DNA of 64,000 nt, from assembly GCA_003864495.1 (NCBI GenBank), contig ML133383.1, forward strand, positions 3,431,560 to 3,495,559. Reading direction: 5' to 3'. The notes under the pieces are model-generated. The model was not told the origin of the DNA. It did not search any database and saw only the letters and a list, made by a program, of their open reading frames with translations. Below, in pieces: positions 1 to 13,100 of the stretch (positions are counted from its first letter, which is position 1; every line of letters begins with the position of its first letter). Made by a program: the position numbers and the translations under genes. The DNA comes from Nemopilema nomurai. Taxonomy: Eukaryota; Cnidaria; Scyphozoa; Rhizostomeae; Rhizostomatidae.

Positions 1-140
1 ATTCGTACGCCGCATCCCCTTCCCCTAGGTGGAGTTTTACCCCTGGCGGGGCTTTACTGCTTCTTTGCTAATGACTGCTCACCCTTTGCCAAATGCTTAA
101 TCATCATCCGAGTAATTACACTAGTTGCCACAACTGACAG

Positions 141-1186
141 CAATGTATTCTGAATCGGCGCTAGGCTCATCCTCCCTGGGGATTGGCAATGGCGGCGTCG
201 CTCTGAATGCGGCTGCTGGCGCTGGCGGACTGTCCGGCGATCTGTTGGCCAGCATCCTGGGAACAAACAAAGCAGACGGCGGTGTCGGAGGTACATTAAA
301 ATTAATAAACATTTCATTGGCAAACAGCTGATACACCAAACTTGGTGTCTGAAACTATGTGTAGGTCTTTGATGCTGGCTATAGTCATCTGCAGACATTA
401 TGAGCTTGCCTCGTTGTGAATGTTGAGTCTTTTGCTTATAATGGACGAGGCGGACGTTCTTATTCAATTGTCTTCAGGGATATTTAGGAGTCCTTCTTGA
501 TATATCAATGTATTCGTAGGGTACGTACAGCCACTTTGGGTCCATAAAAAGGAGAGCTTGTTTATATGTTGTTCGTCATTAACTTTCACATCATTGAAAT
601 ATTATTTGATTGCTTTATTCTCACGATCACCATATAGCAGTGAATTGCTCAATTGTACTACTTCATATATGTTTGATATTGACTGAATTGGCGTGTATGT
701 AAACAAATGACTGGCATGTATTTACTGAACTATTTTTCAACCGCAAAGGTGTTGGAGGTGCTTTGGGTGGAGCACTAGGCGTCGGCGGCGGCGGAGCAGG
801 ACTCGGTGGCGGCATTGCTGGACCAGGCGGCGTCGGCGGAGGGCAGGGTATTGGTGCTGGCGGAGCCTTGGCTGAAGCCTTGGGAATCGGCACAGGAGGA
901 GCACTTGGTGGCAATGTTGGTGGAGGGGCTGGCTCTCTTGGAGGTGCAGGTACTGGTGGGGCTGCAGCGGCCCTAGCCGGCGGTGCCTCTGGCCTTCTCA
1001 CTGCGGGCGGCGGCACCACTGGTGCAGGTAATTCCACCAATTCCTTTCTAACTTCGCTAGATTTCCTGCTTTATTTTGAATGCTTATTCTGAAATATCTG
1101 TAAATTCCTTAACCCTCTATTGTCTTCTTGTTTGAAAGGTGGACTCATTGAAGGAGGAAAGGATGGCGAATTGTCTGCTCTTGGAG
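141..1186 (+). CDS. Gly-rich exons at the visible start of the giant gene
   Basis: Three exons (141-290, 749-1027, 1139-1186) encode glycine-dominated sequence with alanine and leucine, such as GGALGVGGGGAGLGGG. Every border is phase 1 and splits a codon beginning with G (usually Gly), so each exon can be duplicated or skipped without breaking frame, as in collagen and other repetitive matrix genes. The acceptor at 131-140 ends in gacag and the donors read GAG or CAG then GTA. Bases 1-140 read as intron. No catalytic motif is present. The role is probably as a flexible or beta-forming structural block. Confidence 0.7.
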
Positions 1187-4100
1187 GTACCATAGTTCCT
1201 ATTATTTTTCATATTTTATTGAGATCCAACATCTGTAAGTTTACCTTTAACCACTAACCATACTTACCTTGCCACTCAATGGTACTTACCTTTCGGCCAA
1301 ATTGTATCCATCTTACCACACAAACGTGCTTGCCTCACCACCTCTACCTCGCACCCAACCTTATTCACCTTACCACCCATTCGTATTCACCTTACCACGT
1401 GACAGTGCTATCCTCACCGCTACTCACACCTGGCCTCGTTTTGGCATGTTATCTGAACAATGAAGCGGGTCGCATGGCTCTTGTTAAAGTTCTTAAATCT
1501 CTGTTTGAGATACACTTTACAACGACTGACGGAGCCATTCTTTCTGGCTAGGAAAACTTCTTTCCAAACTGAAAACGGTGAAAATGAAGGACAAGAGCGT
1601 TGCTCTTCCTAAGACAAGACAAATCGACATCGCAGAAATACATCCTACCCATACCATTCCCTCTGTTGCCGCAATTGTTCCTGAAGAAGTACCAAGTTCC
1701 AAGAAAACGGTGCTTGAATCGGGAGAAGACTTGACTAATACAAGAACCTTCTACGACAGACCGACTAAAAGTACCATTGAAAAGCATAAGAAAACTGCAC
1801 TGCAGAAAAGACGAATTCACGGAAGGAAGTACATAACACATCCTACTGACCATGTGACGTCACGTGACACGACCATGACAGTTGGTGCTAACAAGAGATA
1901 CATTTTGAAAATTACCTCTGACAATGTTAGCATTGTACCAAAGAGTAAGCACGTTAAAAATCAAGTGACCGGGGAAGGCAGGCGTAAGATCTCACGGAAA
2001 AGATATAAGAGCCACAGGGAAACCAGCGGTGCATCGAAGTCACCCGGATTTGTGGGATCACTTGGTGGCCCGGTTTCGCTTCAGCAAGAGCAGGGTTATA
2101 TACAGGACCGGGGAACAAGTAGTGCGTTATTGCCTCTTGCTAATTTGCTAGGCAAACAGCAGTCGGATCTGAACGTCGTCCCAATGAATTTATTGCGGTT
2201 TCCATTGGGAGCGCAGAAATCTGTTGTGGACTTTGCAGCGCTCAGCAATGCAATGGCGTACAATTCAAGAATAGCCCCGCAGAGGTTTGTCTTACTAACG
2301 CCAAACGTACGACAGACGCTGGGTCCACAGATAAAGCGATGGGAGCGCAATAGGTATAACCACAAGGCACCGAAGCACGACCATAATGAAACGGAGGAAT
2401 ACCGTCATCATTTTGGTAAAGAAGCACCTTTATAGATCATGCCCAGCGACTAATTGACCTCTGACTGTTGACCTTTCACATTAACACAATTGACACGGTT
2501 AAAATTTAATGTCGTGATTGACCCCTTTTCAAACTAGGCTTTGTTGGATTCATCTTACAAATAGGTCAAATAAGCTATCAATCGTAGGCTAGATTAAAAT
2601 CAGTCATTTTCAGTTTTTAAAGTTGAGACGATCTTTGATGCTTTCTCGTTGGGTGTTTAGAATTGATTTGTTGGAAGGTAAAGGTTATTACAAAACGCCA
2701 TTTTTTCTCTCAGGAATATCAAAACTAAATACATTATTTTGCTGATTTCGCTTTGCACTGACTGGCTGCATTTCAACTTTTCAAAATTATTTGTTTGGCT
2801 TATGCACAATTGGCAATTATGGACCTTTACCCTCGGAATTGTAAAAGTCATGGCATAAGTTGCACTGCCCAGTGGCTAATTGACAGTATTTGGCCATCTT
2901 TTCTTAGACGAGGATGTCACTAACTCGCTGCAAAAGCTTGAAAATGCAGTTAACACAATCAACTCCCGGCTGGAGCAGGCATCGAGGCCCCAGGGACCAT
3001 CCGCAGCAGAACTGGCATTGGCGCAGCAGCTGGCTGCGCAGCAGCAGACTGCGCAGGCACAGCAGGTAATCTAATTAAAAGTTCTGGAATGTAAAATTTG
3101 AAAAATTGGAACACGATGCTTGAAGTAGCATTTTGATTCGAGATTGTAACAAGGTTATATGTGAAAGAAATACCTCATGCTCTTTTAAAGAACCATTGGT
3201 ATAATTTATGGTATATTGCTTTATTATTACAATGGAAGTTGCAATCTGAAATGACTTTAAAACATCCTTCAGATCAAGCAAGGAGCATTACTTGGCGCTA
3301 CCCTTGATCGCTTGAACTCAGCAATAAGCGACATGGCGAAAGAAAAGGCTGGAAAGGCTCTTGGAGGAGGTGGGGGAGGTACGACTCCCGAAGACGCCAT
3401 GTTAGAGGCAGCAAAGATGAAAGGTCAAAACCGACTAGAGGATGGGATCAAGAGCTTGCAGGAACAGCTGGCCAATGTTGCGGCGAAGGTTGAAAAGGGT
3501 GGTGCTGGGGGAGGAGCAGGTGCTGGGGGTGCTGGAGGGGGTGCTGGAGGAAGTGCTGGAGGAGGTGCTGGAGGAGGTGCTGGAGGAGGTGCCGGCGGTG
3601 GTGGTGCCGCCGGGGGTGGCGGTGCCATGGCCCCTGCAATGGCTGCAACTCAGCAAAAAGTGGCCGATCAACTTGGGAGTCTTGGTGAAACTGTCGGGAA
3701 GCTTGCTGGGGAAGTGCAAGCAATGAAGGACAATTCAAAGATGCTGGCTGCAGCTGGCATAAGTGGAGGAGGAGGTGGAGGCGGTGCCGCCGCAGGAGGG
3801 GGCGGAGGAGCCGGTGATGGTGGTGCATCCAACGCGCTTATCGGGCAAATGGCTGGAACTGCTCTAGGCAGCGCACTGAAAGCGGCTGAAGGTGTCTCTC
3901 AAGCAACTCAGATGCTGAACTCTGCAAACCTGGCAGCAAAAATGGCGGGCGGCGGAGGAGGTCTTGCTGGGGGAGGATTGGCTGGAGGCGGCATCGCAGG
4001 TATCCTTCCCGGAGGAGCGTTGGCTAATGCCGGTGCTGGATTGGCACTTGGCGGCTTAGGGTTAGGTGGCGGCGGCGGTGCTGGCGGTGCTGGATTGGCA

Positions 4101-7100
4101 CTTGGTGGCTTAGGGTTAGGTGGCGGCGGTGGTGCTGGCGGTGGTGCTGGTGGTGGCTTGAATGCATTGCTAGGACTGGGAGGGAGCAGTCTGACAGCTG
4201 ATAGTGGCAGCTCTGATGATTCAGAAGTGACGTCACAACAGAAGACTATGAATAACATTCTAGGAATTGCTTCAAAGCGTGAAGAGACTAAAGAGGCGCG
4301 TGATGATCATTTAAAGTCGGATAATGATGATTCGGAAAATAAGAAGCAGAGCTTGAAGAAAGAGAATGCAGTGCAAAGAGATGTGCTGTTCAGTCGACCT
4401 ACCGGAGGAGAAATTACTGGTTTGTTGATTCCGATTGTGAAAAGGCACAAAGTGTCAGTTCTGGTCCCAAGAGGGAGAAACCGGGCAACATTCAACTATA
4501 CCTCTGGGAATAAGTTCATGCCGAAGGAGGATGCCGGGAAGAAGAGACCGCTAACCGGCGAGAAGGCAATCAAGCAGGCGCAAGAAGGCACGGCAGCCGC
4601 ATCATTGCCCGCTGCAGGTCAGTAAAGTTGTATTACGGCGCCAGTCGTAGAACACGGCCATGTCTGTCTATTGTGTGTCGTGTGTTAAATAGAACGCGCT
4701 TTTCTGTGTTTGATTTTGACGCCAAGCAGAAGTAGCATAGAGGCAATGTTCTATGCTTCCAAAGTAAGATCACAGACGTAATAGGTTAAACAGAGTTGTT
4801 AATCGGCAAGCATTCTTACGCTTACGATCTGGTTTACAGGATATCGTCTATGCTTATCAATCAGAAGCGGAATATGGTAATCAATGCTTAAGCTGATTAA
4901 TGCAATCACATACACATACCAGAGACGCGAGTATTGGATTTTATGCAAGTTGCCGGGACTCTGCTTTTTTGTGCCTCTTTATTCTGCTGAAATAAGGCAA
5001 TATACGACATGCGAGAGTCAGCTTTTCTCCAATAGTATGGCCTTTCTAACTTCTAACTGGAAAATTCCAGTCAGCTGGATCTTGATGCGGCTAGATGCGG
5101 CGTCATTCAACATGTTGGGCCATATCAAGCCTTTCCAGTACATACATCATGCTTCTCCGTAATGACGTGTAAATAGCCTTGCACTGAAATGATTCAATAC
5201 CATGCAATCTCAGTTTATGCCACTGTAACATGAAGCCAAGCTTTTTTAACACAGGTGCTTCTACGTGGGACGTAAGCAAACTTCCCCACTGTCTCTGCAA
5301 AGTAATCATCAATTACACCTGCCTCTACACTTTCTTTCAGTTTTCCCATTCTGCATTCTTAATGCAGCAAATATTTTTTCCTTCGATCCTTCTCCCTACC
5401 TTAGACTAATGGCAGAACCTATCTACTTCATTCTAAAAGGAAATTTTGAAAATTAGGAGGCTTGCTGGTAGTCTTCCAATTTCTGCCGCCTGTTTCCTCT
5501 TTTTGCAATTGCATCATCAATAGTGTTCTGTGTATTGCAGCATCCCAATTGCATCGCCAGAATGTCCCCCCTCTGCTATTGTTTCGACTCACTAGGCAAT
5601 CTATTATTAGAGAATTCCTGCGAATCGTCATAAGAAATCGTATTGCAATCTGTAATTAGAGTCATATAGATTTATTGTAATGGAGATAGCGGTATTGTAA
5701 TGCAGCCAAGTGCTATGTATTTATTCCAAGTTGAAAACTAGTGATAGTTAGGAGTGGTTCTGGCTGTTTTGCACTAATTTACTAACATTATACTAACATT
5801 TTATTTGCAGCCGGTGGACTAGCTGTCCCTGGATATGGCGGCCTGGGCGGAGCTGGCGGCATTGGTGGTGCAGGTGGAGTTGGTGGTGCTGGCGGCCTGG
5901 GTGGTGCTAATGGCCTTGGTGGTGCTGGCGGCCTGGGTGGTGCTAATGGCCTTGGTGGTGCTGGCGGCCTGGGTGGTGCTGGCGGTCTTGGTGGCACTGC
6001 AGGGGACGCATTTGGTGGTGCCGGATTGACTGGCGGTGCTGCTGGATCGGCAGGTGGTGGTGCTGGCGGGGCGGCTGGTGCTGGCGGGGCGGCTGGTGCT
6101 GGCGGGGCGGCTGGTGCTGGCGGGTCGGCTGGTGCTGGCGGGTCGGCTGGTGCTGGTGGTGCTGGAGGAGGAGGTAAAGGGCCAGGCGCAAATGGTGCCA
6201 ATGTAGGAGGGGCTGGTGGCGGAGGAGGTGCTAACCAGCAAGTTAATGCGAATGACATGGCCTCCAGTCTGGCTGCTGGTATTGCAGCTGGGATTTTGTC
6301 AGGGGGTAAGGCTCTGGTGGGTCAGATGGAGTCGACAGGTGTTTTGGATGCTGTAGTAGCAGGGCTGCGAAGCTTAGGGGATACAGGCGCTGCTGCTAAT
6401 AATCCGAACGCCGGAAAGGGTGCAAGCGGAGGTGCAGGGGGTAATGACGGAAATGGAGCGGGCGCTAGTGGTGGGGGTAGTAATGGTGGTGGTAGTAGTG
6501 GCAACGCTGGCGTCAATGGTAATAATGATGCTAGTGGTGGGGCCCAAGGAGGGGCCGCAGGGGCTGGTGGTGCGGGTGGGGGCAGTGGTAAAAGTACAAA
6601 GGAAGAGCTTGGGGCGCTGATTGCCACGTCTGCATCGGAGGCCGCCGGAAACGCAGCTAAAGCCGGGCTATCACCTCAGGCAGCAGCGCGGCAAGCTGCG
6701 GAGGCGGCGTTTCACGCAGCGTCACTGTTTGCTACGAAGAATGGAATCCATGGAGGCCATCAGGAGCACGAAGGAACGATTCACGCCATCCCAACAGTGG
6801 CGATGCATCACCACGATGATCACCACGATTCACATCACATGTTTGATCATCACGATTCGCATCACCTGTTTGATGATGACTCTGATGATCACGACAGTCA
6901 CGATTCCGACGATTACCATGATCATGATTCAGATGATCACCATGAACATGCTGATGCAATGGAAGACCATATGCCGATTCATCACCATTCGCACCCACAT
7001 GCTGCCGAAGACATTCACGACACATTGTCACATGACCATGCGCGCCCGCCTGAAATTTTCGGGACTGACGCCATGGGCAACCCCGCTGTTTATAATCTTG

Positions 7101-10100
7101 GAGAAAATGGTCACATTAAAATGTCCACATACAATCCAGTGCAAGAAAATGTAGTGGCAATGGGGTTTGCAGGACACGGTGGGGGAGTGTATTCCCATGA
7201 TTTCTTGGATGCTCTACACACGGACCCAACTTTTAGAGAGACGGGCTCTTACGAAATGTCTGGCGTGCACAAAGGCATGTTCTTTGGGAACGGACATGGG
7301 GGTGGTGGTGGGGGTCATGGGGGAGATATGAACGACGAGAGAAGAGAGGGTCACGAGGAGGGTGGTGGTGGTCAGTTTGACCATGCAGATGAAGGGGAGC
7401 AACATTATGGGCCCCATGCGGCTCTCAGCCATCATGTCCAGCCGTGGTATTCGAAGACACATGGTGGAGGGATGGATCACGCGTCCTCACACGGAGACAA
7501 GCATTTCTTTGGTCACCAAGACTATGGAAATGTGTGGGGTAACCAGTACCACGATTTTGAGAACGGATTGCAAGATTCTGGTCACAATGAAGGAGGTCAC
7601 GGCGGAGGTGGCGGCCATGGAGGTGGTTTAAGTGGCGGTCATGGAGGTGGTTTTGGTGGCGGCCATGGAGGTGGTGGCGGCCATGGAGATGGTTTTGGTG
7701 GCGGCCATGGAGATGGTGGTGGTCATGGAGGTGGTTTTGGTGGCGGCCATGGAGATGGTGGTGGCCATGGAGGTGGTTTTGGTGGCGGCCATGGAGGTGG
7801 TTTTAGTGGCGGTCATGGTGGTGGTTTTAGTGGCGGCCATGGAGATGGCTTTGGTGGCGGTCATGGAGATGGTGGTGGCCATAGTGGATTTGACGGTCAT
7901 GGTGGATTTGGCGGCCATGGTGAATTTGGCGGCCATGGTGGATTTGGTGGCACTGGTGCATCTGGAGGGTATTCGGTCACGGTGGAGATGGAGGTGGCCA
8001 TGGCGGAACTGGTACTCATGCTTTTGGAAATATGTTTGGTCCATTTGGATTTGGGGCTCAAAATTTGCTTGGGCATGGCGAAGACAATAATGTTGGTCAT
8101 GGTGGAGAACATGGTGAAGGGTTTGGAGGTCACGGGCTGGGGCATGCCTTTGGGGGTCATGGTCTGCTTGATGGTGATGAAGGCAATGGCGGAGGGCATG
8201 GCGGAGGGCATGGCGGAGGGCATGGTGGAGGACATGGCGGAGGGCATGGCGGAGGGCATGGATTTGCCGGTGGGATGGGTTTTGCCGGCCATGGGGGCTT
8301 TGGAGAACACGGGGGTGAACATGCTGATGAAATTGAGGGACTGAATAGTGGTTTTGGTCATGGCTTTGGTGGTGGACACGAAGGTGGTCATGATGGAGGC
8401 TCTTTTGGCGGACTGCACGGAGGAGCAGACGGAGGGAGCCACGAAGGAGGTGGACACGGAATGGAAGGGCATGGTGTGGCCTCATTTGAACACGGGTTTG
8501 ATAGTGGAAAAGACGGCCATTACGGGAATGCATTTGGTCACATGTTTGAAGAAAATATAAACGACCTTGGAGATCACACGTGGAATCACGAGCAAGGGAA
8601 CGGACGGCATAACATTCAGAATGCGGGGCATTCCGCAGAGGAAGCACCTGGAGGTGCAGAGGAGCACCACGAAGGAGACATGGGAGGCGGCGATGATTAT
8701 CACGTGGGTGCCGATGCGCACGAGGGTGAGCACCAGGATGCGGAGACGCATCACCTGATTGACAGGCTAGCCAATCCCCAGGGCTTTAATCACGATGACA
8801 ACGGGTTCCACAATCACGACATTTCCGGTGGCAATGAAGGCCCTCACGGGGCACGCCACGAGGTCTTTCCCGACCCCCATGAGAAGGACAGCGAAGTAGA
8901 CGTCGTCTCTGATGACCATAGCAACCTCGATGACCATAGCAACCTCGATGACTCCGAGCGCAAGATGGTGGACGACTTTGTGCACAAGCAAGGTGTGACA
9001 GAAAATTTTATGGCCCCGCGTGTCGTCCAAGGACAACAGTTCGATCAGCCTGAAGATTTTCGCGCAAGGATTCTTATTGAACGGGATGTAATTGGCGCTC
9101 GGAATGCCAAGACTAGAGATAAAGGTCATGCCTTGAAATTTGCTGGTATTCCATTCAAGCGCAATGTTTACTTGAGAAAGCACCAGTATATAGACAACGG
9201 CTATGGGGACATAGATTACCAACACAACTGCAAGCCCTTCATTGTTTATGTCCCAGAGAGGTTTCGGGGGGCTGCTGATTCAGGGTACGAAAGAAGAAGG
9301 CCTGAGGGGGCCACGGAAAACCATTTTGTCAAGCAGGAAACTCCAGACTATGCGACAATTCAAGAGCTTTCTGATTCGCTGTTTCCCGCAAAGCTCCTGC
9401 AATTTTTACAGTCAAAGGTATCCACACCTTCAGGGCCAGAGGTTTCAGAGACGAAAGGCAGTGAAAAGGTTAATCCCCAAATGCTTGATATGTTGCAGAC
9501 AATGGCACAAATGATGAACACGGGGAAGACAACATTTAATAACAAGGTCTCGAGCAACTTGATTTCAAAGCCAGTCATGGAGGGGAGCCCGGGGAACAGG
9601 TCATCTGATGCTTCCCCTGCCATAGGGAACTTAGAGAAACAAGTGAAAAATACGACCGAGGGCGACTCAAGGGAAGGAGTCGTACCTGTGTGGAAAGAGA
9701 CGATGAATGTCCAAGATAAACCTGAGAGCGGAACCTTCCTTCAAGGAATGATCGACGCAGTAGCATCTGGAGAGAAGTCGGGGGCTGGTCTCTCCCCCGG
9801 AATGATCTCTGGACTGCTAGCTGAAGCCAAGGAAGGGCACGATCCACAATTAATGGCGAGGCTGAAAGCCGCCCTTCTCAATAATAAACCAGATGATGAG
9901 AAGAGTGGGTCCGCAGGCATATCTCTGACGCCAGCATCCATAGGGAGCCCTCCACCAACCAAACCCCCTCTTGGGGGCCCGGCAAAGCCACCTGTTCCTC
10001 CTCCGCAGACTGACAGCCAGCTGCATGCTGCGCAAGGCTCCCAGTATGTCACTCCGACGGGCGCATCTCCTGTTGGCTCCTCCACAAACGTTCTATCTTC

Positions 10101-13100
10101 AACGCTGTCAGATAAAGGCAAGTCATACAATCTTGTTGGTGATGGAGTGAAACCCCCTGACATAGTGAAGGCACCGTCCCCCGTCTCACAAGCAGGACCG
10201 GCGGCCTCAACCCCTGGCGGCAGTGGGCCTGCCGGGTCCGCCTCATCCTCCCCAACTATGCCGGCCAATAATGGCCAGCCTCCTGCGCAGCCTCCAGGCA
10301 AACCAGGCCAGTCCAGTAATACTGGATTCCCGCAGTACAATGTGCCGATTCCGGATGCTGCCGCACCTCTGCCACCAAGCTACTTCAAGCCCCCACCCCC
10401 GTCCAAAGGCCCTAATCCGTATGAAGTCCTTATATCTGATCAACTGTTTCCGGGGAACTACGCAGGCAAGAAAAAGTCGGCGAAAGGCAAGAGCAATGGG
10501 GATGAGATGGTATCCGAGCTTTTTGATGAGTTGAAAGCACATGAAGAGCCGAAGCCAATAACGTCAATGTATAAAGTGAAGAGAGTTGGGGCGAGCAAGA
10601 AACATGAAACCGTCAAGCCTGTCAAGAAGAAGGACGCGAAGGAGCAGGCAGCTCTGCGAACTATGATCATCAGCAAGAGCTCACCTGCAGACGAAAGGGA
10701 CTGGGTAGTGGACGAAGAAGGAGGCGATCAGAATATCATATCAGATCAGGGTAGGGCTCTGAAAAACCACGAGTCTCTCAGAAATAGTTCTAAGATAGCC
10801 GAGAAAGCAACTGATGCCTTGAACGCTACGGTAGAGAGCTACAACTTTCCAACAATCTCCACATTTCATGAGACTTCTTCAGTAGCAAAAGAAGCGTATT
10901 TGAATGAGCCTGGAGAGGTCCAGTCCAGACAAAGAATGACTTATCCAGTGAACTGGCTGAAATATGACTGGGGATTTTCACCAAAACAGCTATCGAAGTT
11001 CAAAGAAACCATGGAAATAAAGCGAAATGGGCCAGGAAAAGGAAAGAAAAGCAAAGAGAAGTCGGACAGCACGGGAAGAAGTCTTCTACGAAAGGCATTG
11101 AAAAGCCGGACATCAGAAGAGGGGAAGACATACGATTCTGGGCCCCAAAACAAGAGCATATCTAACTCAAAGAGCTTTGGAAGTGGCAAAAGAGGCCAAG
11201 CAGGTGAGGGAAAAGCTACGTCCAGGTTAGGCAAAGATAGGCTGGGCGAAAAATTGTTCATTGCTGCACAGAGAACAAATGAAAATGTGCGGCCATTGGC
11301 ATCGAGTCTTCTGTCCAGGAGACTGGAGCAAGGGTCAGAAAAGGGGGGCTTTGTCGTGGAAGATGACCCCCATTTAGTAGTGATCCCAGGAAGTTCAATC
11401 TTGAATTCGAAGAGCAAGATTCTTGAGCTGAGCAAGGTTAGCAACACTCGAGACAACTCAACTAAACGAAATATATTGGACAGCTTCAAAGAGGACGGCA
11501 ACCATCTTGTTATCGTACCTGCGGCAGATGAATTGGATGACTCCCCAGTTAAGAACATTGAGGCAAACGATTTAGCCGACTGGAATGTGGGAGCAAACAA
11601 GTTTGAAACGGAAGGAGAACGTAGATGGAGCATTCCAGATGTGACAAGCAATTACGAAAGAAGCAGTGTTAATAAGTCAAGGAATGGCAGTAGTCAAACC
11701 ACTGGGGCGATGGTTTGGAGCAAAATGAAGAGCAGAAAAACAGCCGAAGCCTTCAAAGTGGCAGGTAATCAGGGCCAGCTTGTTGCTGTTGTTGCAATCT
11801 GCTTTCACTAAGGCCACTTCTACAATATCCCGGAAATCATATGCTTCGTTGTCTAACCAAAAAATAGTCACAAATGCTTTAAGTTGTTTTGAATATCCTT
11901 CAAGGCTGAATCAATGAACCATTCATCTCTTCCCAACTTAGAATTCCCTTTTCATATTCTAGCTCATTTATATTCCTCATTTCTCTAACTCTTTTCCAAC
12001 ACTGCCAAACGATACAATCGACAATGCTCGTGTTATTTGAACCTGGTATTTAGAGCATGGACTTAGCCCCTTTTCAACTTTCGAAGCAGCCATCCTCTGC
12101 CATCTCCATTTGGCTTTTCAAATGAGTTTGTTCAGCATCTGAATGCTTCTTTGCTAGATCCAACCCTCCATCTTTTCGGCGCCACGACCACTTCTCTCCT
12201 CACGTCTGCTTCCATTTATCTTATGACACGTATCAAGATCTGTAGTCAAACTGAAAAAGACTTGAGTCATTGCTGGCTTTAACTTATTCTATGTTAAGCA
12301 CTTTCTTAGTTCCTCGCATGAAATTATGAACTTGTCATAATAATAACCATTGAAACATTTTTTGCAAGAGGCTTTTGGCTTTGAATATAAGAGTGGAAAT
12401 TTTTTGCACTTTAGAGGCATACCATCATCCTATGTTCTCTGTCAATGTCAATGTCATAATCATGTGTTTTCTGTCAATGTCAATGTCATAATCATATGCT
12501 CTCTGTCAATGTCAATGTCATAATCATATATTTGCCGTCAATGTCATAATCATATGCTCTCTGTCAATGCCAATGTCATAATCATATGCTCTCTGTCAAT
12601 GTCATAATCATATGCTCTCTGTCAATGTCAATGTCATAATCATGTGTTTTCTGTCAATGTCAATGTCATAATCATATGCTCTCTGTCAATGTCAATGTCA
12701 TAATCATGTGTTTTCTGTCAATGTCAATGTCATAATCATATGCTCTCTATCAATGTCAATGTCATAATCATATGCTCTCTGTCAATGTCATAATCATATG
12801 CTCTCTGTCAATGTCAATGTCATAATCATATGCTCTCTGTCAATGTCAATGTCATAATCATATGCTCTCTGTCAATGTCAATGTCATAATCATATATTTG
12901 CCGTCAATGTCATAATCATATGCTCTCTGTCAATGTCATAATCATATGCTCTCTATCAATGTCAATGTCATAATCATATGCTCTCTGTCAATGTCAATGT
13001 CATAATCATATGCTCTTTATCAATGTCAATGTCATAATCATATGCTCTCTATCAATGTCAATGTCATAATCATATGCTCTCTGTCAATGTCATAATCATA

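Noticed and set aside
7960..7980. Programmed -1 ribosomal frameshift in the giant gene
   Set aside because: No X-XXY-YYZ slippery heptamer occurs in the required window; a lost base in a G-run is simpler.
7628..8647. 339-codon open frame on the minus strand across the GGH repeats
   Set aside because: It is the mirror of the repeat array: low-complexity His/Met/Thr sequence caused by GG(T/C) codons, with no start context, no splice partners and no domain. The same holds for Pro/Ala-rich minus frames at 663-1040, 3425-3828, 3908-4258 and 5788-6258.
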